Below, in pieces: positions 1-6,184 of a DNA stretch of 19,481 bases. The notes below the pieces were generated by a model, which saw only the letters and a program-made list of their open reading frames with translations, made no database searches and was not told the origin of the DNA. Each line of letters begins with the position of its first letter. Position 1 is the stretch's first letter. Source of the stretch: UBA3855 sp964472035 (GTDB lineage: Bacteria > Bacillota > Clostridia > Oscillospirales > Ruminococcaceae). Position numbers and translations under genes: made by a program. The stretch is from contig CAYYIT010000045.1 of assembly GCA_964472035.1 (NCBI GenBank), forward strand, positions 1-19,481. Direction: 5' to 3'.

Positions 1-17
1 CCTGCGGAGTGCTTTTC

Positions 18-144
18 GGCTATATACTGGGGGTTGTAGGGGGCGCAGCCCCCTATATGCGCCGAAGGCGCAACTAAATGAAAAAACTTAGTCCAGCCCT
101 GCGCCAGAGGCGCAGTGGCTGGACGGGACTTTTTCGACAGACTG
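18..144 (-). repeat. GC-rich palindromic dispersed repeat, left copy (long form)
   Basis: Read on the minus strand this 127-nt element begins CAGTCTGTCGAAAAAG and ends TATATAGCC. It matches the right-end copy (19397-19481) over its first 36 nt and over its last 49 nt with three mismatches, and carries 42 extra nucleotides between them. It contains three nested palindromes. AGGGGGC/GCCCCCT lies at 38-54, GCGCC/GGCGC at 59-71, and a long hairpin at 91-124 has arms GTCCAGCC-CTGCGCC and GGCGCAG-T-GGCTGGAC. It starts directly after the lysC terminator. No protein is encoded. It is probably one member of a dispersed non-coding intergenic family. Confidence 0.8.
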
Positions 145-176
145 AACAGCCCATCCCCTCAAGGGGATGGGTTGTT
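145..176 (-). terminator. lysC terminator hairpin
   Basis: Arms 145-159 and 162-176 form a 15-bp stem with one G-T wobble around a two-base loop, 12 bases past the lysC stop codon. No clean T-tract follows on the minus strand. The conserved CAGTCTGTCGAAAAA motif follows instead, so this hairpin may act as an atypical terminator or as a 3'-end stabiliser. Confidence 0.65.
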
Positions 177-187
177 GTGATTGTTGC

Positions 188-1543
188 TTACACCAGCGAA
201 GAAGTGATAAATACATCATAGGTGCGGCGCACTGCCACATCGTAGATGCAGCGGATCGCCTGCTCGAGGTCGTGCTGGTTTACGCCGACGATCACGTTCA
301 GCTCGCTGGAGCCCTGGTCGATCATCTTGACGTTGATTCTTGCATGTGCCAGTGCTGCGAAGATTCGTGCTGCGGTACCGTGGGTGCGTCTCATGCCGCG
401 GCCAACCACTGCCAGCAGGGCGATGTCGTTCTCGATCTCCACATGATCCGGATTGCAGCGCTTGCGCAGTGCTGCGAGGAGCTGCTCCTCCTTGCCCTCA
501 AGGCTGTCGCTGTCCACGATCACGCTCATAGTGTCGATGCCGGAAGGCATGTGCTCGAAGGAAATGCCCAGATCTGCAATGGTGTTCAGTACATCGCGGC
601 AGAAGCCGATCTCGCTGTTCATCATGGACTTTTCGATATTGATCGCAGAGAAGCCCTTCTTGCCGGCGATGCCGGTGATGGTGCGAACGCTTACCTCGTC
701 CTTGACATCGTCGTCCGGAACGATCATGGTGCCTGCGTCCTCGGGCGCATTGGTGTTGCGGATGTTGATCGGGATGCCTGCGGTTCTTACCGGGAAGATC
801 GCATCCTCGTGCAGAACGGTCGCGCCCATGTAGGCAAGCTCTCTGAGCTCCTTGTAGGTGATCTTGTTGATCACGAGGGGATTGTCTACGACTCTCGGGT
901 CAGCAACGAGCATACCGGAAACGTCCGTCCAGTTCTCGTAAACGGAAGCGCGCATTGCTCTTGCCAGCAGGGAACCGGTCACGTCGGAGCCGCCTCTGGA
1001 GAAGGTGCGAACCACGCCGCTGACGGATCTGCCATAGAAGCCGGGGATGACTGCGCTTTCCACGTTCTTGAGCACCTCGCGGAGCTTTGCGACAGTCTCG
1101 TGGCGCATCATCTGGCCGTTGTCGTTGAAGATGATCACATCGGCTGCGTCCACGAAGGTGTAGCCGAGGTATGCTGCGATGATGATACCGTTGAGGTATT
1201 CGCCGCGGCTTGCTGCATATTCTCTGCCTGCGGTCGCCAGTGCCTTCTGGATCTCACTGAACTGCTTTTCGAGGGAAACCTCCACGCCGAGATCTGCGAT
1301 GATGCCGTTGTAGCGATCCTTGATCATCTGGAAATCCTCGGCAAAGTCCTCACCCTTGCTTGCCTTGTCGTAGCATGCATAGAGCATGTCAGTCACCTTA
1401 ATGTCATCTGCATAACGCTTGCCGGGTGCGGACGGAACGACGAATCTTCTGTCTGCATCACTCTTTATAATTGCAGCTGCCTTCTTGATCTGTCCTGCAT
1501 CCGCAAGAGAGCTGCCGCCGAATTTTACTACCTTAACGCCCAT
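188..1543 (-). CDS. lysC: Aspartate kinase (aspartokinase)
   Basis: Phosphorylates L-aspartate to aspartyl-4-phosphate with ATP, the first step to diaminopimelate/lysine, threonine and methionine; cytoplasmic. The 451-residue protein opens with the kinase signature KFGGSS (residues 7-12). It carries the amino-acid-kinase segment FSRGGSDVTGS (181-191) and TDVSGMLVADPRVV (206-219). After about residue 280 come two ACT regulatory domains, the second including the conserved QGSSE (410-414). The length fits single-function class enzymes. The ATG is preceded by AAAGGAA about ten bases upstream. The gene stands alone, with its own promoter and a terminator hairpin. The leader is only about 60 nt and shows no lysine riboswitch, so feedback through the ACT domains is the likely control (family knowledge). 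No homoserine dehydrogenase domain is fused. Assignment to lysC rather than another aspartokinase isozyme name is by convention. Confidence 0.95.
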   Translation of the reverse strand: MGVKVVKFGGSSLADAGQIKKAAAIIKSDADRRFVVPSAPGKRYADDIKVTDMLYACYDKASKGEDFAEDFQMIKDRYNGIIADLGVEVSLEKQFSEIQKALATAGREYAASRGEYLNGIIIAAYLGYTFVDAADVIIFNDNGQMMRHETVAKLREVLKNVESAVIPGFYGRSVSGVVRTFSRGGSDVTGSLLARAMRASVYENWTDVSGMLVADPRVVDNPLVINKITYKELRELAYMGATVLHEDAIFPVRTAGIPINIRNTNAPEDAGTMIVPDDDVKDEVSVRTITGIAGKKGFSAINIEKSMMNSEIGFCRDVLNTIADLGISFEHMPSGIDTMSVIVDSDSLEGKEEQLLAALRKRCNPDHVEIENDIALLAVVGRGMRRTHGTAARIFAALAHARINVKMIDQGSSELNVIVGVNQHDLEQAIRCIYDVAVRRTYDVFITSSLV

Positions 1544-1564
1544 AGTTCTATGTTCCTTTCTTCT

Positions 1565-1593
1565 GTGACGGCGGATTTTCCGCCGGAAATCAC
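1565..1593 (-). promoter_or_regulatory. Hairpin in the lysC 5' leader
   Basis: GTGA and CGGCGGA (1565-1575) pair with TCCGCCG and TCAC (1579-1585, 1590-1593), leaving a GAAA bulge. The hairpin sits just upstream of the lysC ribosome site. It could modulate translation or mRNA stability; it is not a recognisable riboswitch. Confidence 0.4.
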
Positions 1594-1612
1594 AACTTTT
1601 CTTACAATATCT

Positions 1613-1641
1613 ATTATATTCGATTTCGCCGCAAAAAGCAA
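1613..1641 (-). promoter_or_regulatory. lysC promoter (sigma-A type)
   Basis: On the minus strand, TTGCTT (1641-1636) and a perfect TATAAT (1618-1613) are separated by 17 bp. The expected start is near 1606, giving a leader of about 60 nt. The -35 box is only partly consensus. Confidence 0.65.
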
Positions 1642-1749
1642 TTGGAAATCAATACAAAAATTACGCCTCCGAAAATGCTTTTTTGGTGAATACGACTGTA
1701 TTTGAGGGGAGGACAGTTTGGAAAGGGCGAATTGTGTAACAAAGGATGA

Positions 1750-1778
1750 TTGACAATACTAAAAGGATGTGTTATACT
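1750..1778 (+). promoter_or_regulatory. Promoter of the small toxin-like mRNA
   Basis: TTGACA (1750-1755) and TATACT (1773-1778) with a 17-bp spacer make a near-consensus sigma-A promoter. Transcription should begin near 1785, giving a 5' leader of about 50 nt before the 32-residue ORF. Confidence 0.85.
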
Positions 1779-1795
1779 GAATATAGAGTGTTCGC

Positions 1796-1831
1796 ATCAC
1801 GGCGGGCAGTTTCTCCTGAAAAGGAGGTGAT
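1796..1831 (+). promoter_or_regulatory. Hairpin sequestering the Shine-Dalgarno site
   Basis: CTCCT (1813-1817) pairs with AGGAG (1822-1826) across a GAAA tetraloop (1818-1821). ATCAC (1796-1800) can extend the pairing to GTGAT (1827-1831). The whole AGGAGGTGAT ribosome-binding sequence is therefore base-paired. Occlusion of the toxin ribosome site is typical of type I toxin mRNAs; function here is inferred. Confidence 0.7.
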
Positions 1832-1834
1832 TAC

Positions 1835-1933
1835 ATGATAAGTCTATCAGATCTTCTTTTGTTTTCGTCTGTCATTATCGCTGTAATCACTCTTGTATAT
1901 ACAATCACTAAAGATTTTTATAACAAGAAGTAG
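1835..1933 (+). CDS. 32-residue hydrophobic peptide, putative type I toxin (holin-like/TxpA-type)
   Basis: The ORF runs from ATG to TAG and encodes a short N-terminus (MISLSD), a hydrophobic stretch (about residues 7-24) and a polar, lysine-rich tail ending FYNKK. This is the usual form of the tiny membrane toxins of type I toxin-antitoxin systems in Firmicutes (TxpA, BsrG and 'putative holin-like toxin' families). A very strong site, AAGGAGGTGATT, lies 4-5 bases upstream, folded into a hairpin. The ORF has its own promoter, a strong terminator and an opposing consensus promoter for a convergent RNA, as expected for an antitoxin RNA. Family membership is judged from architecture and general resemblance only. 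The alternative is a small membrane regulator without toxicity. Confidence 0.75.
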   Translation: MISLSDLLLFSSVIIAVITLVYTITKDFYNKK

Positions 1934-1943
1934 TTTCTTTACA

Positions 1944-2035
1944 TAACAAAGAAACACCGCCAGACCCTCCCAAGGTGACGGTGTTTCTTTTTACCAGATC
2001 CAAGGAGTGAGCCGCTTGCTGCGGACACTCTCTTT
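1944..2035 (-). ncRNA. Putative antisense antitoxin RNA (RatA-like arrangement)
   Basis: The predicted RNA starts about seven bases after the minus-strand promoter at 2042-2070. It folds a first hairpin (2005-2030; arms GAGTG-CCGC and GCGG-CACTC) and ends at the palindrome 1951-1987 followed by TTTGTT on this strand. It converges on the peptide mRNA and would be complementary to about the last 50 nt of it, including the terminator. The start and end are inferred from promoter and hairpin positions; no long ORF lies in it. Readthrough could extend the complementarity into the peptide ORF. Confidence 0.6.
1951..1992 (+). terminator. Terminator of the toxin-like mRNA, usable on both strands
   Basis: GAAACACCG (1951-1959) pairs perfectly with CGGTGTTTC (1979-1987), followed by a T-tract to 1992. 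On the minus strand the same stem is followed by a weaker TTTGTT. The 5' arm can alternatively pair with GTTTCTTT at 1933-1940, via AAAGAAAC at 1948-1955. Confidence 0.8.
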
Positions 2036-2041
2036 TGTTTC

Positions 2042-2070
2042 ATTATACCATGTTTTCAATCGGCTGTCAA
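2042..2070 (-). promoter_or_regulatory. Promoter of the antisense RNA (perfect consensus)
   Basis: On the minus strand a perfect TTGACA (2070-2065) and a perfect TATAAT (2047-2042) are exactly 17 bp apart. The -35 box overlaps the stop codon of the upstream gene (2067-2069). No gene follows in the immediate downstream sequence, so a short RNA is the likely product. Confidence 0.85.
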
Positions 2071-2624
2071 GAGTGTTCTTTGTGCTGAAGCCCATCCTCA
2101 TACAGCAGCCGGCATGCCTGTTCATACTCACCCTCAATGAAGATACGGAAAATATCGGATTTGTCAAGATAAACAGTACCCATGGTTTCTCCGTATTTGT
2201 CCACACGCGTGAAAACAAGATACTCCTCATGCAGCTGGGTAATAAAGCCAAGAGTATCGCCCTCATCATCTTCCTTTTTGAAAATGTCACAGAACAGCCG
2301 TTTTTTATAGCAGGTTTGCAGAATCTCATCCAAAAGGCAATCATGCCCGGCAACAGCAAAAGTCTCCGGTACATTGCCTCTGAGCTGATACAGCATCTCA
2401 TGTCGCTGGGTATCAATGGAATCCGTCTCCGCATAAATGATATCTGTAAAGAACACAAAGCCGTTTGAAAAACCACCATAGTTCTGCTTGGACAGCAGCA
2501 GTCCTGTTTCGTCCACTGCTTGAATATACCCTACATAATGGTAGTCATGATCTCCTTCATCGGCATAAATGGCAACCATTTTGTTTTGTTCCATGATTTC
2601 CTGTAGAATCCTTAAAAGCTTCAT
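2067..2624 (-). CDS. Uncharacterised protein with an apparent internal duplication
   Basis: 185 residues, soluble, no signal peptide or membrane helix; not recognised. I chose the ATG at 2624, because AAAGGA lies about eight bases upstream of it; the TTG two codons earlier abuts that site. Two halves share a pattern: a short beta-rich start, an acidic DEGD or DDEGD segment, a glycine-hydrophobic turn (VGYI near 31, LGFI near 125), a run of alternating hydrophobics, then a D-I-hydrophobic motif (TDIIYAE near 60, SDIFRIF near 156) and a helix ending in LLYE/LYQ. This suggests duplicated small beta-barrel (Sm/SH3-like) modules, which is inference only. It lies 27 nt after the 139-residue gene, so the two are probably co-transcribed. 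Base composition is AT-richer than lysC and guaB. Confidence 0.75.
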   Translation of the reverse strand: MKLLRILQEIMEQNKMVAIYADEGDHDYHYVGYIQAVDETGLLLSKQNYGGFSNGFVFFTDIIYAETDSIDTQRHEMLYQLRGNVPETFAVAGHDCLLDEILQTCYKKRLFCDIFKKEDDEGDTLGFITQLHEEYLVFTRVDKYGETMGTVYLDKSDIFRIFIEGEYEQACRLLYEDGLQHKEHS

Positions 2625-2651
2625 GATCAATCCTTTCTGGTCAAATGCACC

Positions 2652-3071
2652 CTACTGATTTCCATTCTTCATATGGAACGCCTGCAGCGTTGCCACGAGC
2701 TTTGCGAGGTTCTCCTCCTGATGGGGGAACTTGCAGCCGATGATCTTCGGGGCGATCTGGAGTCGGAGTTTCAGCGTGTCCTTGCCGTTGTCGAAGAAGA
2801 GGTCGATGACGGTCTGTCCGAAGAGGTTCTTCTTGATGTTCAGCTTCTTCATGCTGGACAGAAGCATGGAGCCGGTGACCTCCTTGCCGAGGACGCTCTC
2901 GATGAGCAGCATTCTGCCCATGCTCGTGATGGTGGCAAAGCCCCAGAAGCCCTTGCCGGCGGAGAGAAGCCCCGGTTGGCTGTGCATGCAGTACACCGGA
3001 CAGAGCGGTGTTTCGTCCTTGATGCACATCTTAAAAAAGGAGCCGATCATATAGTCTTCGTTGAGTTGCAT
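2652..3071 (-). CDS. Uncharacterised 139-residue protein
   Basis: Begins at ATG with AGGAGG five bases upstream. It has no signal peptide or clear membrane helix. The central part (about 40-115) alternates hydrophobic and polar residues in several likely beta strands, then an amphipathic helix (about 118-133) closes the protein. That order resembles bacterial PH-like domains, but I cannot identify the family. It follows the guaB terminator on the same strand with only about 30 bases between, and I find no clear promoter there. Expression may depend on readthrough from guaB or on a promoter inside the guaB 3' end. It is probably an operon partner of the 185-residue protein downstream. Confidence 0.75.
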   Translation of the reverse strand: MQLNEDYMIGSFFKMCIKDETPLCPVYCMHSQPGLLSAGKGFWGFATITSMGRMLLIESVLGKEVTGSMLLSSMKKLNIKKNLFGQTVIDLFFDNGKDTLKLRLQIAPKIIGCKFPHQEENLAKLVATLQAFHMKNGNQ

Positions 3072-3097
3072 AAAAACCTCCTGATAAAACAGAATCT

Positions 3098-3128
3098 CAA
3101 AAACGCCCCTTCTGCGCAGAAGGGGCGT
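3098..3128 (-). terminator. guaB intrinsic terminator
   Basis: ACGCCCCTTCTGC (3103-3115) pairs with GCAGAAGGGGCGT (3116-3128); on the minus strand the stem is followed by TTTTT. It sits six bases after the guaB stop codon. Confidence 0.9.
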
Positions 3129-3134
3129 GTATCA

Positions 3135-4607
3135 TCAGATAGAAGCGGAGTAGTTCGGTGCTTCCTTTGTAATATAAATATCGTGCGGATGGCTTTCCTT
3201 CAGACCTGCACCGGTGATGCGGACGAACTGTGCCTTCTCCCACAGCTCCGGAATGGTTGCGCAGCCGCAGTAGCCCATACCGGAACGGATGCCGCCGATG
3301 AGCTGGAAGATGGTGTCAGCTACGATGCCCTTGTACGGAACACGGCCTTCTACACCCTCGGGAACGAGCTTTCTTGCGTTCTCCTGGAAATATCTGTCCT
3401 TGGAGCCGCAAGCCATTGCGCCCAGGCTGCCCATGCCGCGGTATACCTTGAACTGTCTGCCCTGGTAGATCTCGGTCTCGCCGGGAGCTTCCTCACAGCC
3501 AGCCAGCAGGCTGCCGAGCATTACCACATCTGCGCCGGCTGCCAAAGCCTTTACGATGTCGCCGGAGTACTTGATGCCGCCGTCAGCAATGACCGGAATA
3601 CCGTGCTTCTTGGCAACGGATGCTACGTCGTAAACTGCAGTGATCTGCGGAACGCCGATACCTGCAACGACTCTTGTGGTGCAGATGGAGCCGGGGCCGA
3701 TACCGACCTTCAGGCAGTCCGCGCCTGCGGCGATCAGATCCTCTGCTGCCTGTGCCGTTGCAATATTACCTGCGATTACCGGAATATCCGGGAATGCTGC
3801 CTTGATCTTCTTGAGTGCATTCACAATGTTTGCGCTGTGACCGTGTGCGGAGTCGAGTACCAGCACGTCAACCTGTGCCTTGATCAGCGCCTCAGCACGC
3901 TCCATCATGTTTGCTGTCATACCGATGCCTGCGCCGCAGAGCAGTCTGCCGCGTGCATCCCTTGCAGAGTTCGGGAACTTGACAGCTTTTTCAATATCCT
4001 TGATGGTGATCAGGCCCTTGAGGATGCCATTATCATCCACGAGGGGGAGCTTTTCGATCTTGTGGGTACGCAGAATCTCCTGCGCTTCTTCCATGGTTGT
4101 GCCAACGGGTGCGGTGATGAGATTGTCCTTGGTCATTACTTCACCGATCTTTGCATTGAAGTCGGTCAGGAAACGCATGTCGCGGTTGGTGATGATGCCC
4201 ACCAGCTTGCCTGCAGCGTCCACGATCGGAACACCGGAGATCTTGAACTTGCCCATCAGCTCATCCGCATCGGAAACGAGCTTGTCCTCGGTCAGGGAGA
4301 AGGGGTTCACGATAACGCCGTTCTCAGAGCGCTTTACCTTGTCAACTTCCTCTGCCTGCTGTTCGATGGACATATTCTTATGAATGATACCAATGCCGCC
4401 CTCTCTTGCGATTGCAATCGCCATGCGGGAATCGGTAACTGTGTCCATTGCTGCGGTCATGATCGGTGTGTTCAGATACACATTGCCTGCCAGACGAGTG
4501 TTCAGGGAAACCATATTCGGCGTCACTTCGGACTTTGCCGGAATCAGGAGAACATCGTCAAAGGTCAGTCCTTCTTTCAGAAATTTTTCGTTTGCATCCA
4601 TCAGCAT
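3135..4607 (-). CDS. guaB: IMP dehydrogenase
   Basis: Oxidises IMP to XMP with NAD+, the committed step of GMP synthesis; cytoplasmic tetramer. From the chosen ATG the protein is 490 residues, the family norm. An in-frame extension upstream to 4715 would add 36 residues. That start is rejected because AAAGGA lies eight bases before ATG 4607 and the promoter lies inside the extension. Visible landmarks are LTFDDVLLIP (14-23), two CBS domains (about 97-210), and the loop GIGPGSICTTR (302-312) with catalytic Cys309. The phosphate/IMP-binding segment GMGS (391-394) and the flap Arg-Tyr (405-406) are also present. A promoter and a terminator flank the gene. No purine riboswitch is seen in the roughly 47-nt leader. 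Confidence 0.96.
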   Translation of the reverse strand: MLMDANEKFLKEGLTFDDVLLIPAKSEVTPNMVSLNTRLAGNVYLNTPIMTAAMDTVTDSRMAIAIAREGGIGIIHKNMSIEQQAEEVDKVKRSENGVIVNPFSLTEDKLVSDADELMGKFKISGVPIVDAAGKLVGIITNRDMRFLTDFNAKIGEVMTKDNLITAPVGTTMEEAQEILRTHKIEKLPLVDDNGILKGLITIKDIEKAVKFPNSARDARGRLLCGAGIGMTANMMERAEALIKAQVDVLVLDSAHGHSANIVNALKKIKAAFPDIPVIAGNIATAQAAEDLIAAGADCLKVGIGPGSICTTRVVAGIGVPQITAVYDVASVAKKHGIPVIADGGIKYSGDIVKALAAGADVVMLGSLLAGCEEAPGETEIYQGRQFKVYRGMGSLGAMACGSKDRYFQENARKLVPEGVEGRVPYKGIVADTIFQLIGGIRSGMGYCGCATIPELWEKAQFVRITGAGLKESHPHDIYITKEAPNYSASI

Positions 4608-4661
4608 ATCTATCATCCTTTCCATGTTTGCTATCCCAACATCCATTATGATATTATTTTT

Positions 4662-4690
4662 ATGATACTCTTTTTTCCGTAAAAAGTCAA
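4662..4690 (-). promoter_or_regulatory. guaB promoter (sigma-A type)
   Basis: On the minus strand TTGACT (4690-4685) and TATCAT (4667-4662) are separated by 17 bp, placing the start near 4655. Confidence 0.75.
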
Positions 4691-4865
4691 GGCTTTGCGC
4701 CTCGGACCGGCACACAAATTTCTCATAAATTTACGGCGGCGCATTTATGCACTTTTCACAATTCTTTGATCAAGGCCAGCGCAAAAAGGGGTAACCGCAT
4801 GAAAAACCGCGGAATATTGCCATAAAAAGAAATTTCAAAAATTTTGATTTTTTTGAAAAAAAGGC
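4691..4865. other. Non-coding spacer between the guaB and tRNA promoters
   Basis: AT-rich spacer between divergent transcription units. It has a weak A/T-rich inverted pairing near 4830-4857 and no gene, operator or riboswitch that I can support. Confidence 0.5.
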
Positions 4866-4894
4866 TTGACAAGTCCGCTGCTATGTGGTATAAT
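4866..4894 (+). promoter_or_regulatory. tRNA operon promoter (perfect consensus)
   Basis: TTGACA (4866-4871), a 17-bp spacer and TATAAT (4889-4894) lie about 38 bp before the first tRNA. A full-consensus promoter suits strong stable-RNA transcription. Confidence 0.9.
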
Positions 4895-4932
4895 AATAAA
4901 GTCGTCAGGCCGGACAGGCTTCGACAGCGGAT

Positions 4933-5008
4933 GCTGGTGTAGCTCAGTTGGTAGAGCAGCTGATTTGTAATCAGCAGGTCGGGGGTTCGAGTCCGTCCAC
5001 CAGCTCCA
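4933..5008 (+). tRNA. tRNA-Thr (anticodon UGU)
   Basis: Acceptor arms GCTGGTG and CACCAGC pair fully. The D-loop has AGCTCAGTTGGTAGAGC. The anticodon stem CTGAT/ATCAG carries loop TTTGTAA with anticodon TGT. The T-arm has GGTTCGAGTCC, and CCA is encoded at the 3' end. The length is 76 nt. Confidence 0.97.
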
Positions 5009-5017
5009 ATTGAATAT

Positions 5018-5102
5018 GGGAGAGTTCCCGAGTGGCCAAAGGGGGCAGACTGTAAATCTGTTGCTTTCAGCTTCGATGGTTCGAATCCGTCCTCTCCCAC
5101 CA
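5018..5102 (+). tRNA. tRNA-Tyr (anticodon GUA)
   Basis: Acceptor arms GGGAGAG/CTCTCCC, anticodon stem CAGA/TCTG with loop CTGTAAA (anticodon GTA), a long class II variable arm, the T-loop GGTTCGAATCC and an encoded CCA are all visible in 85 nt. It lies nine bases after tRNA-Thr in the same transcript. Confidence 0.96.
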
Positions 5103-5104
5103 AT

Positions 5105-5138
5105 AAACCTGATTTGTCCATTGACGAATCAGGTTTTT
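5105..5138 (+). terminator. tRNA operon terminator
   Basis: AAACCTGATT (5105-5114) pairs with AATCAGGTTT (5127-5136), followed by a T-run. It begins two bases after tRNA-Tyr. Confidence 0.9.
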
Positions 5139-5209
5139 TATTGATGGATCGTTTCGATGACGTCCAATCATCCGGTTCGGTTTTGAACAAATGGTAAAAG
5201 GAAGACAAA

Positions 5210-6097
5210 ATGGACAAACGAGCATTTATCAAATACCTGTCAGCATTGCTGCTGTTCGGCTTAAATGGCATCGTGGCAAGCCACATTGCCCTAAATAGTT
5301 ATGAGATTGTTTTTTTGCGAACGCTGATCGGAAGCGTTCTGCTGCTCTTTCTGTTTTTGCTCAGTAAAGGCAGATTTCATATTAAGGAATATAAAAAAGA
5401 CACTCTGTTTATCACACTTTCAGGGATTGCAATGGGGACAAGCTGGATGTTTCTCTATGAAGCATATCAGCAGATCGGCGTCAGTCTTTCATCACTGCTT
5501 TATTATTGCGGTCCGGTGATCGTGATGATTTTGTCGCCACTCATTTTCAAGGAAAAACTGACAATTCCTAAAATAGTGGGGTTTGCCATCGTGTTGATTG
5601 GTATTCTGCTTGTCAACGGAAATGCAGTTGATGGAAACATCAATACATGGGGACTATTCTGTGCAGCGATGTCAGCCGTCACTTATTTCTTTATGGTTAC
5701 GCTGAATAAACAAGCAAAGAACATCACCGGAATGGAAAATTCCGTGATACAGCTGATTGTCAGCTTTCTGACCGTTGGAATATTCATGCTGATCAAGCAA
5801 GGCATTATCATCCATGTTCCTGCAAATGCGTGGTTTTGGGTGCTTGTTCTTGGTGTTGTTAATACGGGCATCGGATGCTATTTGTATTTTTCACCGCTTT
5901 CCAAATTGCCCGTGCAGACCGTTGCAGTATGTGGATATCTGGAACCGCTTTCCGCTGTTGTGTTTGCTGCAATTCTGTTAGGCGAAAAAATGACCTTGAT
6001 ACAGGTTGTCGGTGCAGCCTGCATCATTGGCGGTGCGATGATCGGTGAACTGATTAAACCGAAAAGAACTCTGAAGAATTCAGATAACCGTCTGTAA
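5210..6097 (+). CDS. EamA/DMT-family membrane transporter
   Basis: A 295-residue, very hydrophobic protein with about ten predicted membrane helices arranged as two similar halves of five. This is the pattern of the drug/metabolite transporter superfamily (EamA domains). The first half ends in a PLIFKEKLTIPKIVGF segment and the second in ILLGEKMTLIQVVGA, the repeated 'ExLt..q..G' signature of EamA proteins. Substrate cannot be told; relatives export amino acids or other small metabolites. ATG 5210 has AAAAGGAAG about six bases upstream. It follows the tRNA terminator by about 70 bp with no clear promoter of its own, and ends in its own terminator. Its composition (roughly mid-40s % GC by eye) is lower than the genes downstream, compatible with acquisition beside a tRNA. 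Confidence 0.88.
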   Translation: MDKRAFIKYLSALLLFGLNGIVASHIALNSYEIVFLRTLIGSVLLLFLFLLSKGRFHIKEYKKDTLFITLSGIAMGTSWMFLYEAYQQIGVSLSSLLYYCGPVIVMILSPLIFKEKLTIPKIVGFAIVLIGILLVNGNAVDGNINTWGLFCAAMSAVTYFFMVTLNKQAKNITGMENSVIQLIVSFLTVGIFMLIKQGIIIHVPANAWFWVLVLGVVNTGIGCYLYFSPLSKLPVQTVAVCGYLEPLSAVVFAAILLGEKMTLIQVVGAACIIGGAMIGELIKPKRTLKNSDNRL

Positions 6098-6117
6098 GCA
6101 ATTATGGGCGGTTTTTT
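6086..6117 (+). terminator. Terminator overlapping the end of the transporter gene
   Basis: AACCGTC (6086-6092) pairs with GGCGGTT (6107-6113, one G-T) and runs into TTTTTT. The 5' arm is inside the last codons of the transporter. Confidence 0.7.
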
Positions 6118-6127
6118 CTGTCCCTCA

Positions 6128-6156
6128 TTGACTCCGATGTAAAAATCTGCTATAAT
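6128..6156 (+). promoter_or_regulatory. Promoter of the DUF1294-CPBP-SDR operon
   Basis: TTGACT (6128-6133), a 17-bp spacer and TATAAT (6151-6156), about 28 bp before the first start codon. Confidence 0.85.
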
Positions 6157-6184
6157 AAAGAAAAATGGAAAGCGGGGAACCGAT

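Noticed and set aside
1544..1640. Lysine riboswitch upstream of lysC
   Set aside because: The leader is about 60 nt with a single hairpin; the L-box needs well over 150 nt.
167..1705. 512-codon open frame opposite lysC
   Set aside because: It is a mirror of lysC without domain content.
2673..4682. 669-codon open frame on the plus strand opposite guaB
   Set aside because: It is a mirror frame of guaB and the 139-residue gene, rich in Cys/His with no recognisable domain, an effect of codon bias in the real genes.
4793..4825. Eight-codon ORF with an AAGGGG site before the tRNA promoter
   Set aside because: It is too short, has no promoter, and lies upstream of the tRNA promoter with no gene to lead into.
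4756..5286. Long minus-strand ORF of 176 codons across the tRNA genes
   Set aside because: It is the antisense of tRNA-Thr and tRNA-Tyr; its GGRTRTPDLLITNQLLYQLSYTS-like content is a known artefact of reading tRNAs backwards. It has no ribosome site and overlaps the transporter start.
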